From positions 65,873,818 to 65,937,817 of the forward strand of contig RSEF01000003.1 of the NCBI GenBank assembly GCA_003993805.1: a stretch of DNA of 64,000 bases, read 5' to 3'. A program made the translations under genes and the position numbers. Every line of letters starts with the position of its first letter. The stretch's first letter is position 1. Positions 11,260 through 24,605 of the stretch are shown one piece after another. The notes beneath the pieces were generated by a model. That model ran no database searches. It was given only the letters and a program-made list of their open reading frames with translations, and was not told the DNA's origin. This DNA is from Himantopus leucocephalus (taxonomy: Eukaryota; Chordata; Aves; Charadriiformes; Recurvirostridae).

Positions 11260-12480
11260 AGAACTCAATCTGTTTCTATGCTTGTATACGGTATCAACAT
11301 TTAGTGCCACATAAATACTATTTAATGAAAACCAGAGTCAGAAGAGATTTGCGCAAATTAGGACTTTTCAGTGTTTGTATATGCAGCCGTCTCTCAATTA
11401 CAGTAGAGCGACCATCTGTTGCATGTATCAATATTTCCTATATGGTATTAATTTTTCTTTTTTTTCTTTTGATACATTGTTAAAGTACAATAACAGTGCA
11501 GATTGATAGTAAGGTTCATTCTTTATACGTTTCAAGTGTTGCATATATATATTATATATAGTAAAAAGAAACTGGCTTATTTTGTTTTAATGTGCAATGA
11601 TGGCTGGATCACATAAAGATCTTTATAAAGAAACTTAAACATAAGCCAAAGACTCAAGTGTAAATATGTCTATATGGAGAAAGCACATGTATTTATTGTT
11701 TACTTGCATTCCTTTTTTGATGGCTGAAAAAAAGAAGAATCATTTTTCTTGAAGAAAGCTTTTTTTGCTGAAATCAAGTGTAAACAATTTTTGTAGTTTA
11801 TTTTTTGTATGTTTTAGTGTAAGTAGAAGACATACTTTTTATGCATAGACCAAGAAACATTGGTATCGTGGTTTTGTTGTGTACATGCTTGTGATTCAAA
11901 TCCATGTAAACAACTCAGTTATTGAAGGTCTTTAACTACAGGACCAAAATCAAAACATTTTCCTGAAAATGTATAGTTTTTCACAGTTGCATTAGTTCAG
12001 CACTGATCAAAAAACTACGTAAGGAAGGGCACACATCAAAATGGCCTTGCCTATGACTTGCACAATATTGGAAGACATTTTTAAGCACCATTAAAATTGT
12101 AAGGGAACCAATTGTTTGAAAAAATATTGAAGCACAGGTCGATAGGAGAACTGCCAGACAAATAGATGGCTCTGCATATGCCCTTCAGGGTAAAAAAGTA
12201 TTTGTTCAGCAAATTGTAAAATTAAGCAATGTTTATTTTGATGTTTACGAACATGTAAGCTTTGCTTCCAAGAAAGCAAAATTTGAATAAACCAATGCCA
12301 GATTCTGATTATAGTTGTGGTGTACAAAATATTACTGTGCTTTCGCTTAGCTTGTATCCATTTGTTCACAAGGTTTCCTATATTTTACCAGCTAAAATCT
12401 TTCCAGTCTCTTGTTGGTCTTTTTTAGAACTGACAGTAAAATGATAAGGTGCTTTTAAATATTCTGTAAAGTAAGAGTGA

Positions 12481-12486
12481 ATTAAA
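12481..12486 (+). terminator. Distal poly(A) signal ATTAAA, likely PTPRK end
   Basis: ATTAAA lies in a T-rich context about 1.4 kb after the stop codon and is the last good signal before ordinary intergenic DNA. A canonical AATAAA lies about 195 nt upstream, at 12286. Confidence 0.4.
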
Positions 12487-15400
12487 CTTTTATTTAAAGA
12501 TTATTTTATATTATTTCCTATTTTAATACCCTCTCACTTACTGTCCTTATTAAGGAGTGATTCTTGTATGGAAGGCCAATATATTTGGATAAGGAAACTC
12601 TCAAAAGGAAATTATGTTATTTTTCACCTCAGTGTTTCAGGGAGTATTTGAGAAGACTCCATGTGATCTATATGCCCGAAGTTTCTTTCATTAGTTCAGA
12701 CTCATGGAAGTACCCATCCAACACTATAAATGGCAGAGAAATGTTTAGAGAAATTCTACTTCTCAGGTTTTTTTTCAGTGCCTTCATCTGTATTGCATAC
12801 AGCTCCACCTCTTCCAGATCTGCAAGAAAGTCTTTTTCTGTTGTCGCCCCATGTTAGTTCCTACCTATGAAGAGCAAGGTAAACAAATCAGGTTTGAAAA
12901 TGTTCACTGGGTCTGGGTTCTTAATACTCAAAATTGCTCTTTTTTTTCTTTTGTCACATTGGAAAGGGGATTATAAGCTGCATGCAATAGAATTCCAACA
13001 TTCCCAGCTTTCTCTGTGAGGCCATGGCGTTCAGCTAACTTTGGCAGTCGAAGTGCTGGATATGTTGTCTAAAGCTAGCTGTCTGGTCACCACATCTTGT
13101 GGAAAGAACGTACCATCTCCACAGACTGATGGATCCTGCCTGTTAGACGTGCATCTGGGACTAAACGAATTGGGCTCTGGAAGGACCTTTCTCTATTGTC
13201 AATAAAGGGGGTTGAGAAGATTAGAAGGCTAGCTGGTTTTTTTGACAGATGAGATGAGTAGCTCTTAGGGTTGTGGAATGCAAAAGCCAAATTCCATACT
13301 GACCAGAGTGATTTTTATGTTTGTTTTTTTTTTCTTTCCTGATCAAAAACATAGCATTATCATTCAGCTGAATGAATAGTTAGTTTCAGGGTGAGCTCAT
13401 GTGTTGGGGACAGTGGGGTCCATCCCCATCAGTACTTCATAACCCTTGGTAAGATCTTTGTATCCAGTTTCCCCTGTACGTTAAGCATGACTGGTGCAAA
13501 TGCCCGTATGAATCCTGGCATCACAGCACACTGTGCCTGCACAGGCATCCTCTGTGAGGGCATCTTCCTTAGCTAGAAGGGATTATAGCTGCCGGTGGTT
13601 ATTCTCCAAATGGGAGCTCTGCCCGTGTTGTTCAAGTACCCTGAAAGTCTCATAATTTCTGTAACTGTAGCTGACTGTGGTGACCTAATGAGCTTTTGCA
13701 GTAGCTCGTAATTGAAAAACTTGTCGGAAATTCTTCCTTGCAAGGCCAGGGAAAAGGATGCAGAGGGAATATGGTGTGTGAGAAGCAGCTCAGAAATATC
13801 ATTCTCCAATAGTGGTATATCTTGGGGTTCTTTTAGGCAAAAGACAATATTAGAATCAGCTTGTTAGTATTATATCAGGAAGAGACAGTTTGCTTTCATG
13901 GTGGCAGCTCTGATAGGTGCTGCTCCGGTATCGTTTTCTTATACCTGTGCAAGAAAGAAGAAAGAGAAGTGTGGGGTCTATGAAAACCTGCCCCAGAGGG
14001 AGAACAGGTATTGCTCATAAAAGGAGGGTACAGTGGAGGGAGAGAACTATTCCTGACCCTGAGCACTTGAAAAGGGAAATATTTTACTGCCTGAGACAGT
14101 GAAAAGCCACCAGCACCGGTATCGCAATGTGTTGGCACCTCCTGCCCTGGAGAAATCCGTAGGTTTCAAGACTCCTTCTCAAAATCCTTCTGCTGGCTAC
14201 TGCCCTTGCTGCAATATTAGCACAGACTCGGTCAAGTGGTTACAGCCTGCAAAGTACATGGGCTCTGCTTTCCTCAGCAGCAAGAAATGAAGGCAGGACC
14301 GACACAAGCAGTAAATACGGAGAGAGCAAATGGGCATCAAGTCAGAGTACAAAGAAAAGGCATGAAAGATTTCAACTGCAGAGGAGTGTGAGATGATTCA
14401 AATTTTAACTGAATGAAGTTAAAACTGATCTAATGTCAGGAACTAAAGGAGCGTACAAGTTGCCAAAAACATGATTGCTCTGTGCGAGAAGGTGTTCTTT
14501 GCTCTAAAACTGAGAAGTGATGTCTCCAGTGTCCCAGTCTCTGTAGTTGCTAGTGGAAGGAGTTCTAAGTGTCACCTCGATGCTTTGGCTCATTTTCCAT
14601 AGAACAGTAACCAAAGAGGTAACTTAGGGATGTGTTCAAGCTGTCTAAATTTTCCCTTGTCCTGGTTTGAACAACACAGGATTAATTTCAGTAATTTTAT
14701 TTGCAGTAAGGTCTCTTCTAATGCTAGGGAAAATTGCATTTTTAGAAGACTCTAGTGTCTGAATTTGTGAAAATACTTACTTTATAGCCAGCTATGGTGT
14801 GTGGGTTTTGAGGCCCCAGTGTTTTCGAGCTCGCCAGGTCCAGGGATGAGGAGGAGCAAGACCTGGAGGAGCACTTGACCCAAGCTGGCCAACAGCATTA
14901 TTTCATACCATAAACATCACATTCAATATAAATTAGAAAGTTTGCTGAGGAGTTCTCCTTCTTCCTTGATGGCTGCAGTCCTGAGAACTTCTTGTCCCAG
15001 TGCCGGGCCCCTGAGGCCTTCCCTTCCTCCCAAAGCTGTAGCACTCGCAGAGTCCGACATTTGCTGCCCACTGCTGGGAGTGCACAGCTTCCCACTGGTA
15101 GAATTGGCTGAGTATAATCCTTGTATATTTTATATTGGTATCAGGATCAATATTGGTTCTTTAATATTATGACACCTTGAGCATCTGAAATCCTTGGAAG
15201 TATCTAAAGCAATGTCATGGAGATCATAGTTTGCCAAAACAAGAGCTACTAAACCTCAGCACTCTGTATAGAGAGAGCCTTCTCTTTTCTTCTCTTTTTC
15301 TTTTTTTTTTTTCTTTTTTTTTAGCCCTCTGAACCTGCCTTCCCTGTTCATAGTGACTCAGCTCCAGCAGAAGCAGGTGTGAAGAGACCCAGTTTTCGAA

Positions 15401-18400
15401 CTTTTATCTGGGTCCTGAGAGATGAGAATCCAGCAAGTTGATGAGGTCCTAGAAGTTACATTTCCTGCTTCCTGGGTAAATGCTGCCATCAAGAAACAAC
15501 AGCTTTGAAACAGGCTTTGCCTTCATGGAAAATGGTCTCAGGCTTAAGCTTGAAGCTTAGTATCCTCAGTACGTGCAAGCAGTTACTGGGATTTCACTCA
15601 GGAAGTCACTCAGATAATAGAATTATCTAGTTTGTGGTACGTCCTTGCCTTGCCCAAGGTACTGCATTAAGAAACAAAACAGTCTTTAGAGAAACATGAA
15701 AGCAAAACTACCGCAGGAGTGTCCTTTTTCAAATGGGTTAACAATTTCCAAAATCAAAGGTCTAAAAAAGCAAACTGGGGAAGCAATGGTAGGCAAGTGC
15801 TATGTCATTGAGCCTCCAATGTGAATTGAAATGTTAAAGGACAAGGAAGGGGCAGCCTGAGAAAAAATGTTGCAGAATCATTGCGTGGCCAGGCCACCTG
15901 GACTGACAAATGACTGTATAAAGGGCCTCTTTTAAGCTTCATTCTGCTGCTGTGCCAGAAGAAACCCTGAGATCTCGAAATAAATGTAAAAGCTGCTTTT
16001 GTAGTGCCCTGCTCTGTACTGAAAAGTAACTCATTTTCTGCTGTACTTTCCCGTGTCACGTAGAGGTCTGAATTGAGTTAAGTGATCCTAATCTCACAAA
16101 AGAACCTTTGTGGTGGTTTATTGCTAGTGCTCTTCCTTTGTTAAACAGTCAAAGGTCTTGTAACCTCTGCAGATCCAGGATAGTCAAGGGTATCTGTGAA
16201 TATTCGCTCATGTCTTTAACTTCTGAGGTTGAATAATCTGCTAGTAACAGATTGTGTATATCTCTTCAACTTCATGCAGTGAAACCTTGTCTTAGCTATT
16301 TTTTTAACTAGAGGCTCTATTTGAACAAAATCTGAGATGCTGACAATATAGAAGAAATGTTTCTAAATTATTTTAAGCTTGCTGGATGCTTTTTCTTTAA
16401 GCTTGAGTAAAAGAATGACGTGAGATGGCGTTGGTGGTTGACAGGCATAAATGTTATTTTGGCCCACGCTTCTCAGAAATTAATTCTTTCCCTGCTGTTG
16501 GGTTTAGACTCCTAATTTATGCAGAGATTGACATGTATGGTGACAGGCACAATAGGATGCTTACCTAATAATAACGTTTTTAACTGTGTTTTGGCCAACA
16601 AAGAACAGATGTTTTTGTCCCTTGTTGAGATACAAAAGCTTGATTTCAATAGTCTTTTGTAACCCTTCTAGCTTTCATCTGGATCAGAAAATGACTGACT
16701 TCACAAATTATATCAACATAAATTTGAAATCCCCATATGCTCAGAGTTTTCTCACATCCTCACTAAGTAAGCAGAAAAAATGTTAAATAACCAGCAACAA
16801 AACCCCCTCTTCTGGACATGGAACCAAAATATGATCTTTCTGCAAGCCTTGGAATACCCTGGAGCTTTTTGGTAATGAGCACAAAATGGCATCTGGCAAG
16901 ACACAGTACCTCCAGATTGTGATAATATGTGTGTATTTTCCTGCCAGGTGTAAACCAGTGTGAGCTCTTTCCATTTCACAGTGGAAAACTTTTGTCTTTC
17001 TTTTGTGTATCTAATCTTTTGTAGAAAACAACACATAATTTTTCTGAGTCCTGAAATTTTGAAGAAAGTTACTGTCTTCTTGTACCCCGACAGCAAACAT
17101 GAAACCAGAGATTATAGTATAATTAGAGTTTCTCTATCGAGGTAACCAGAGTGAGATGCTTTTTGTAGTGGCCATAAAGCCAAATATGGTAAGTTTCAGA
17201 AAAGTTTTGAAAGGCATTTCTTTTGCTACTGATTTTGTGTGTGGACTTAAGTCCCAGCAGGTGAAATCCGAGTTCATTTGTGGTCAAGGACATCAAGTCT
17301 CACTACTCATGTTTTATTAGTCTTTTTGATCCACTTGCTGTACCCATGAGTGGGCGCAAGTCCATCTGTGCCCACAGTCTGAACTATCTTCAGCAGAGAA
17401 CCTGGTGCTGTAGTCTTTTTCTCCAGTTTCAGGATGCAGTTTTTATGAAACTTGCTGATGATACAGATTAGCAACACAAAATTGCCTCTATTTACCAAAA
17501 ATGCTCGAAATTGCCTGCTGAAGGGGCGTATGCATTCATTTTGAGTTAGGTGGAAATCATAGATTTGGGAAGCTGTGGCACTCCTGCAACCTTTTCTGTT
17601 GCACAAAATTGTATCATTGAAGCTTCAGTTGATGCAGTTCAAACTGTATAAATAGGTTGCTGCTTAGTTTCATCTTCTGAAATGATCAAGGTTTCCAGCT
17701 TACCTTGCATTAAGAAATACAGCAGTGTTTGAGCAGTTGTTCTCACAGGTCAGACAACTTCAGGGATGAGGCTAGAAATAGAGCATAAAAGCACTAGGCA
17801 TAGTAGAGCTTCTTCTCATATTTCTCCTCCAGCGAGATGAGCTGGTTCAGCGAGTGTGACAGTGAGCTGTAATTACAGCTGTGAGAAAATAGCTGTGCGG
17901 TTTTGTCTGTGGCAAAGGCTTTTAAAAAATTCTTTGAAAAACAGGGAAGAAGTGCAGGCTTTGTTTCTACTTCAGTGTGCCTTCCTTTCAGGCACTTGTT
18001 TACTTCAAATAATAGCCTTGCTTAACACAGACCCTTTCTAAGACGATAGTCTTTTAAGTAATCAGAGTCACAGCCTGCAGCAGCCTCTGTCTTTAAATAC
18101 AGGTAAACTGTTGGTAGGTGGATTAAAGGTAGCAGGTACGGGTATGACGGATGCTATAGTGCATTCAGGGGTGAGCTGCAATGGGCACAGGCCCAGGGAA
18201 TGGGCCTTTTGCTTTTGCACAGGGGGATTTATAAACTTTGTGTAAGAGAAAGAGGGAACTGACTGCGACCAGCATGACCTTAGGAAAATTTTTCGCTGGT
18301 TGTTTGGGCAACAACACAGAAAGCACTGGCTTTTGATGTAAGAATAGGCAAGATGGAGAGAATGAAAAATCTAGACGAGATGGGAACTTCCCAAAAAAGC

Positions 18401-19882
18401 ATGTGGTTATGAAATACATAGAAGGAAGTAAAAATCCTGAACATCCCAGTCAGTGAAAAAGTTTCAAATATTGAGTGTATGTTGTGCTTGTGGTCAAGCA
18501 AGGTTGAACAGATGTTTTAGGCTGCTGAGGATGAAAGATGCTGAGCAAGGGAGAGTGTCAAGGAAAGAAATGGGCAGTTTATGTGAGCAGTTCCTTCAAT
18601 AAAGAAGGGATCTGAGTAGCTATCACAAAAGATTTTTAAAAATAACAAAAAAATAAAAATCCCCCCCCAGGATTAGCACAGGCCAGACACTTTTATGACC
18701 TGTGATCTCCACTTGATTTTTGGACTCTGGCAGTTAGCTGCCTTGAGGCCCACAAGGTGCAATTTTTGTGGTACTATATTTGTCATTGCTGATCAAGAAA
18801 AGGAGGAGAAAAACACTGGTGCGATACTGAACGTGATTGTTCAGATAGTCTTCATCTTAGTTTTGAGGACAAGCAACAAATGAGAAAAAGCAGAGTGAAT
18901 GTGACAGTAAGTTATAGCTCAGACATGATTTCACAGGCATGATCTCAGCCCCTGCTCCACTGTTAATGGAGAGCCAAATGCTACTTCGCAGGCTTGTTTC
19001 TGATGCTTGTTTTTTAACATAATTACGGTTTGGGTTTGTTTTTCCTTTCTTAGAAGAAGAAAATTTATACTGAGAAAAGCGACATTAGAGACTGGGGGGT
19101 GAGAGGGGAAGTGTTTTGGGAGAGCACTTCGAGAGGCAGCTGCTTGACTATGGCCTCAGGGGGAGCCACTGGAAAGAAAGATTTTGAAGACTGAGAAGAA
19201 TTCTGAGTGTCTTGAAAACATAAGCCAACTTGATAAATGAAATAGCTTCAGAGTCCTACCCCATTTAGCATTTGGGGAAAATTGCAAAAATTGGGTGGGG
19301 AGGGGCACGTGCCCTGCAAATTGTTATCTGTGTTTGCAGTCCAGCATGCCAAAATAAAAATTGAATTAGCAGACGGCCCTGGGAAAAGAAGAGAATAACA
19401 TGTGACAATTACTTTGATGATATACACACACAAGTCTGTATTTTCCACATCTTCACTTTTAAGCCTTTATGTAACACAGCGACTTGGTCATGTGAAGTCT
19501 CATCACAGTATCAAGAGGCCCTGATCTTGCTCATTGCCTTGAGCTTGCCAGTGAGGTGTCTATTCTAGACTAGTCACAGTCCACACAAACATTTAAGGAG
19601 GACAGATACTCATCTCTTTTCAAGACTGTGTGTTTTTCAGACCAGACTCTGTATTTTTACCTGATTGCTTTTCCTCTTCTTCCAGTGGTCTTTGACTGGG
19701 ATGCAATAAACGGACGTCGTATACTGCCCTTTCCAAAATTTAAGTTGCTTGATTTTGTTGTTTTGTTTTGTTTGGTTGGTTTTTTAATTTTTGTTTTCTC
19801 TGATTTTTTTTTTTCCTCCTCTACATCTTAGCACAGGCTGAAGCTAAGCAGGCAGGGATGGGCCTACACCTTTCCAATATTT

Positions 19883-19932
19883 TAATGGTTTCTTATTTCC
19901 AATTCTGTAATGGTTTCTTCTTTCCCATTCTT
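19883..19932. repeat. 25-bp imperfect tandem duplication
   Basis: TAATGGTTTCTT followed by a pyrimidine-rich ATTCT end occurs at 19883 and 19908, period 25, with a degenerate trace just after. Confidence 0.65.
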
Positions 19933-22900
19933 TAAAGGTCTGTGCCCTTTAAAAGCAATGTGAAACAGCGCAGAAAGAGGTTTGGTTAGTGATGTGTTTA
20001 GGTGTGTTTGATTTAAAGAAAAAGATTAACCCAACAATGTATCGGAGGGGTTGGTTAACTCAATAGAAGATCCTATGTGTTAAGGGAAGGGAAATAGAAA
20101 TACCTGGGTGTATGTATTATGATGTGTATGGTGTATCTGTCTTTCTGTCATGGTAGTTTCTGAAATGTGCTGCAATGAAGTGATTTTGAAATTAGACTTA
20201 AATGTTAACTAATAAAGGAACTGTGGCAAAAATCAGTATTTCCCACACCTAGCTTCCAATAACGTTACCATAGCTGGTATCCATGTGGGAGTGGGGACGT
20301 GTGCTCTTCTCTCTTTGCCATGTTGCTGGGCTAAAACACATGGCCCAGGGACAGAATTCAGAAATACAATGTTCTGGGAAGACCATAACTGCCAAAAATG
20401 AGGTGAGGCACCCCACGTTACAAACATCTCTTGAGTCAATTGCTCTTTTCACTACTGTCCATGGAAGGAGAGAAGACAACCCCAGGGAGTAGCACAGTGA
20501 TGAGGACAGGCTTGGATGAGCAAGGGGGTCTGGTTATCTGATAATTTTAGGAAGCTGTACGGCATCCTCAGCTGGATGTTAAAACAGGAATTGGCAAATT
20601 TTCTTCAGCATTTTTGTCCAACCTTTGAGCTGTCTTTTGCTGTAACTCTGCTTGTTTTTGATTTTATTTTATTCTCTCTTCTGTGAAGAGTTTGAGTGTT
20701 TGGATTGGATGCTTTTTTCTCCCTTTTTTAAGTACCTTCTCTTATATGATGTATTAAATCTTCCTTGGCAAGCTTGTCTTCAGCCGTACTGTATTGGTGG
20801 TTTTGTAGGTGAGCAGAGAGCAGAATGCAGAAAAAGTAATGAGCAAAATGTGTTGTTTGTAAAATGGACTACGGCGTAAGTGATGGCCTTGTAGATTTCA
20901 GATTTCATCATCTGGCCATGGGAAGACTGTTTGAATTAATTTGTTGACATAATTCCACAAGAATACTTATAAATACATTCCCGAGAGAGATGTGAAGGGA
21001 GCTGTAGCCTTTCATTTTTCAAAATCTATCTATCTGTTCATGCCAACTGTTTGTTAGATCACAATGTGCTCAGCACCAGAAGGTCCAGGATGCTGTAGCG
21101 CCCCACAGGCTCTCAGCACCCTCTGGCTTGGGGTCTCTAGCAGTATGGTGAGGAGAAGGAAGGAGAAGGGTCCAACTGCCATGCTGTATGCTTCACCCAA
21201 GAGAACATGTGCTCGGAACACATTGAAGGAGATGCCCAAGGGTCACAAATGCTCTTGGATGTCAAATAAATGTCGATGCAACAAACTGAAAACAAGATGA
21301 AAGGCTGGCAGAAAGACTTAAGCTCCAAAGCGAGAGCCCCAGGATGTTTCCTTGCAGACTGTTTGAATTCTTAGATAATTTAAATGAAGTTTGTGGAGAA
21401 AGACAAGGTGAAAGGGCCTTGGCTGGATCCTAACATATGTTCCATATTGCAAGGCTGACTGCAAGAGGAAATGGATGCAGTGGTAATGCTGCTCAGTAAA
21501 TTACCACTCTGCATGAGAAGTAATGAGTTTTATTTAGCTTTGGAAAAACAGACATAATAGGTAAGAAAACACATGGTGAAGTTTCTGGATTGAGTATCTT
21601 AATAGGCAAGGGCTAAAATATGCACTAGAAAAGTTAGAATAAATGGATTCTCCGAGAAAAAATGGGGTTTTGCAGTCTTTTTGTAGGTTGTTCTGGAGAA
21701 GAGCCCCTGTGCTCTTTCCTTCTCCACAGCTGGGAAGACAGGCTTATTGATCATTTCAATAAGGAAATGCATTTGTTTTCCAGCACTTATCCCAAATGAG
21801 TCTCCAAAGGTTTAGCTTTTCACAGTCGGAAGTGGGCTGCATGCTGTTAGCGATGTCCCTGTTTGATGCAGCCTACCACAAAGATGTTGAAGACTCTGTA
21901 GGACTCTAAAAAGTACTATTGAAGGTACTGCATTTCTCTCTTGTGCGAGGTAAAGGACAGGACATATGCCACCACTGAGGACGTTAGAGTGGTTTTGTTG
22001 ACCACCCTGTTTATGTCAATGGTACCAGGCATGGCGGAAAAGGCAACACTCTGCTTTTGGGAAGGGAGAAATAGGACTGGAAAAGGAAAAGAAGGGAGTG
22101 CTTATCTTTGCTCGATATGAAGAAAATGTACATTGCTTGCACTGCTCCCAGATCTTTTTATGGCCAAATGTACCAGATTCTGCATGAATTTAAAAACCTA
22201 TCTCTATTTAAATGCACTGAGACCCTTTTCTGAAACCAAATAACTTATGGCTGATCAGTAAAAAAAACCCATACAACACAAACAATGGAATAGATCACTA
22301 GTTATATCTGTGCCTGACAAAATGCAGACAGGTCCTGGCCTCCAACCCCACTGCCCCTAGGGATGAGGCGTTGTGAGGGCAGACTGAGACCTCCTTGGGT
22401 GCCCTCTTCTCCCATGAGCTGAAACTGTGGTGGGTGCCACCTTGGGAGTCTGGCTGCATCTTCCAATAAAATGACCCTTTAGCCTTTCTTTATTTCAGAT
22501 CTTAGTTTTCCCACAGCATGCTTAGGCTTTCTCAAATCCCTTCATCTATGTTCAATTCTCCTGTGTATTTCCAAAAATACGCTCCAAGAAAGAGGTCCAC
22601 CAATTACTGAAATTACAGCTTATTCTTAAGAAAGAGCAAGGGACACCTGGAACAAAGCCATAGATGCAGATCACTTAAGCAGCAAATGCATCTAAGCATT
22701 TGGTAAAATAAGCATAACGGTAAAATAATAATGGTAATCAAAATGCCCAGCAGCACGGTAATATCAATGCCTTGAGAAAGGTGGAAATTAGAATCCAATT
22801 TAAGTGATACATTGGCAAGTGTTAACTATATTTTATATGGCACCTTTATTCTTTGGTGAACACCCAATTTTGCTGCAGAAACAATTTGCTTTTAGGCTCA

Positions 22901-23964
22901 ACTTCATACAGAGGGGAAGTAATTGCAATTAAGTTTGTTCTCCAACTTTCTGAAGCTGTTTCCAAAATCAGGCCAATAAAATTGCGTGCTTGGCAGACTG
23001 CATTTTTATGTGTACCTTTTTTAGAAAGGTTCCTATTAATGGTTAAAAAAAAAGAGACATGCTTGTTTTTGTATGTATTTTAAAATGACAGCTGATATTT
23101 CAGTTCCAATAAAAATGGGCAAACATATTCAGTGCCACCATTTCATCACTAATTTGAAAGTCAGACAACAAGTCTGTCATTTAAGATAAATATTATGGAT
23201 GACAAAAAATTCAAGGTAACCATTATTGAAATAAATGTTTTGTTGCTTTCTTTTCCTGGCTGCTTAGACTAAACTCTGGGTTCTAATGTTCGCATAAAAA
23301 GGGGTTATTAGTGTTCTTTCTTCTGGTAACGTAGACATTAGAGAGGTAAGGAGTGCGAGATGCCAGTTTTCATTCCAGTTCCATTAAAGCTCTTTGCTGT
23401 CAGGGTAAGTCAAACTGTTTTGCTTCCCTTCTGTAGAAAATTGTCAGTTGATAGGTGAAACTTCACGAATAATTAGTGAAAGTAGATGTGTAAATTCCAT
23501 TGGGGGAATCAATCTTTCACAAATATATTTAAATGAATTCAGTGTCCTTTTCTTTGAACAGTGGCAGGGTGCAAAAAAATTACTTTGGATTCTTTTAACA
23601 GCATCTAGAAACCTACATTGCCTCTTTAAAAATAAATTACAACACACCCCACTCAAGAAATCACAAAGGGAGAGAGTGATATTTAAAATTAATTCAAAAA
23701 ATTTCTCCAACATGTCTCCAGCTGTCAAAAATGCATTGAAGATATGCCAAACATATTTCAAAATGCTTTTTGTAATTTAAAGATATCTCAAGTAATTTTT
23801 GCTCCTAAAGTAAATCTTTAATGGACCTGTATGTATCCCTAAAACTGTGGGATGTCTTTTTTTATTTTTTAGGTCCCTCCATTCCTTTCTCTTTCCTCCC
23901 ATAAAGCAACCACCCACAGAAATCAGATATTTAATGAAATCTGCAGGGGTGGTTGGGTTTGACT

Positions 23965-24026
23965 TTTTTCCCTTTTTTCCTTTTTCTTTCTTTCTTTTTT
24001 TTTTTTCTTCGAGAGAGAGAGAGTAG
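23965..24026. repeat. Polypyrimidine tract joined to (GA)n
   Basis: T/C-only sequence (CTTT repeats and a long T run) passes directly into a short GAGAGAGAGAGAGAG run. It is low complexity, just upstream of a MIR-like SINE. Confidence 0.75.
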
Positions 24027-24040
24027 AAAACTAGTTCTGT

Positions 24041-24170
24041 GGTGACTGCACTCAGGTTGGGCTTTGGAGATCTGGACACAGTCCAAGGCTCTGCCATAGA
24101 TTTTCCACGTAGCCCTGAATAAGTTGTAATTTCTCTGCTTTGGGTCTACTCCTGCAAAATGATACCTTGA
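24041..24170 (+). mobile_element. Ancient MIR-like tRNA-derived SINE
   Basis: The order of landmarks follows the MIR core: a TGGAGA...GACACAGTCC segment, GGCTCTGCCA, a degenerate TGACCTTGGGCAAGT equivalent (CCCTGAATAAGTTG), TTTCTCTGCTTTGGGTCT, and CAAAATGATA in place of TAAAATGGGGATA. It is old and diverged, recognised by pattern only. Confidence 0.5.
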
Positions 24171-24434
24171 ACTAAGGATGGAAGATAGAGACCAAAATGC
24201 TTAATATTTGCCCAGCTATTGGAATGCTGAGGATCAGTCAAGTGCCTGGATAGATGTTAGAATGTGACACCATGTACAGAGATATTAATATTCCCATGGG
24301 AATACTGAGTTCATGTTTTTTGTTGTTAAATAAGAAGTGGTAACACTAGTTGGGGGTCACCTGTATGACCCATTTTGTGTAAAGAACCATTTTGACAGGT
24401 TCCTCTTTGCTTTGGAAAGGCCCAAAACTCCTAC

Positions 24435-24605
24435 TATATTAAACATTTGCATACTACTTTACTTACCTTCAAAATACTTTAGAAACACTTAAGAATCAAT
24501 CATCTTAATATATTTATAAAGACAGGTAGCATTGACTAATACCTGTCAATAGATGGGGGAATTTTTAGCTTGCAATTTTGAGTCCATGCTGGTGCGGAGG
24601 TTAGA
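24435..24605 (-). mobile_element. Ancient MIR-like SINE, reverse orientation
   Basis: Reading + strand, TTCAAAATACTTTAGAAACA, AATCAATCATCTTAATATA, AGACAGGTAGCATT and AGATGGGGGAA occur in the order expected of the reverse-complemented MIR 3' half. That half normally reads CTTTACAAACACT...AATCCTCACAA...GAGGTAGGTATTATT...AGATGGGGAA. It faces the + strand copy 0.3 kb away. Confidence 0.5.

Larger units (their letters stand above)
11094..12510 (+). other. PTPRK: PTPRK 3' UTR (end estimated)
   Basis: AT-rich, gene-free sequence follows the TAG. Candidate poly(A) signals are AATAAA at 11254-11259 and 12286-12291 and ATTAAA at 12481-12486, so short and long 3' UTR forms are possible. The long form would end near 12500. 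Several ATTTA pentamers (for example near 11690) and an AT dinucleotide tract at 11543-11562 lie inside. The outer limit is inferred from the last signal and is not certain. Confidence 0.6.
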
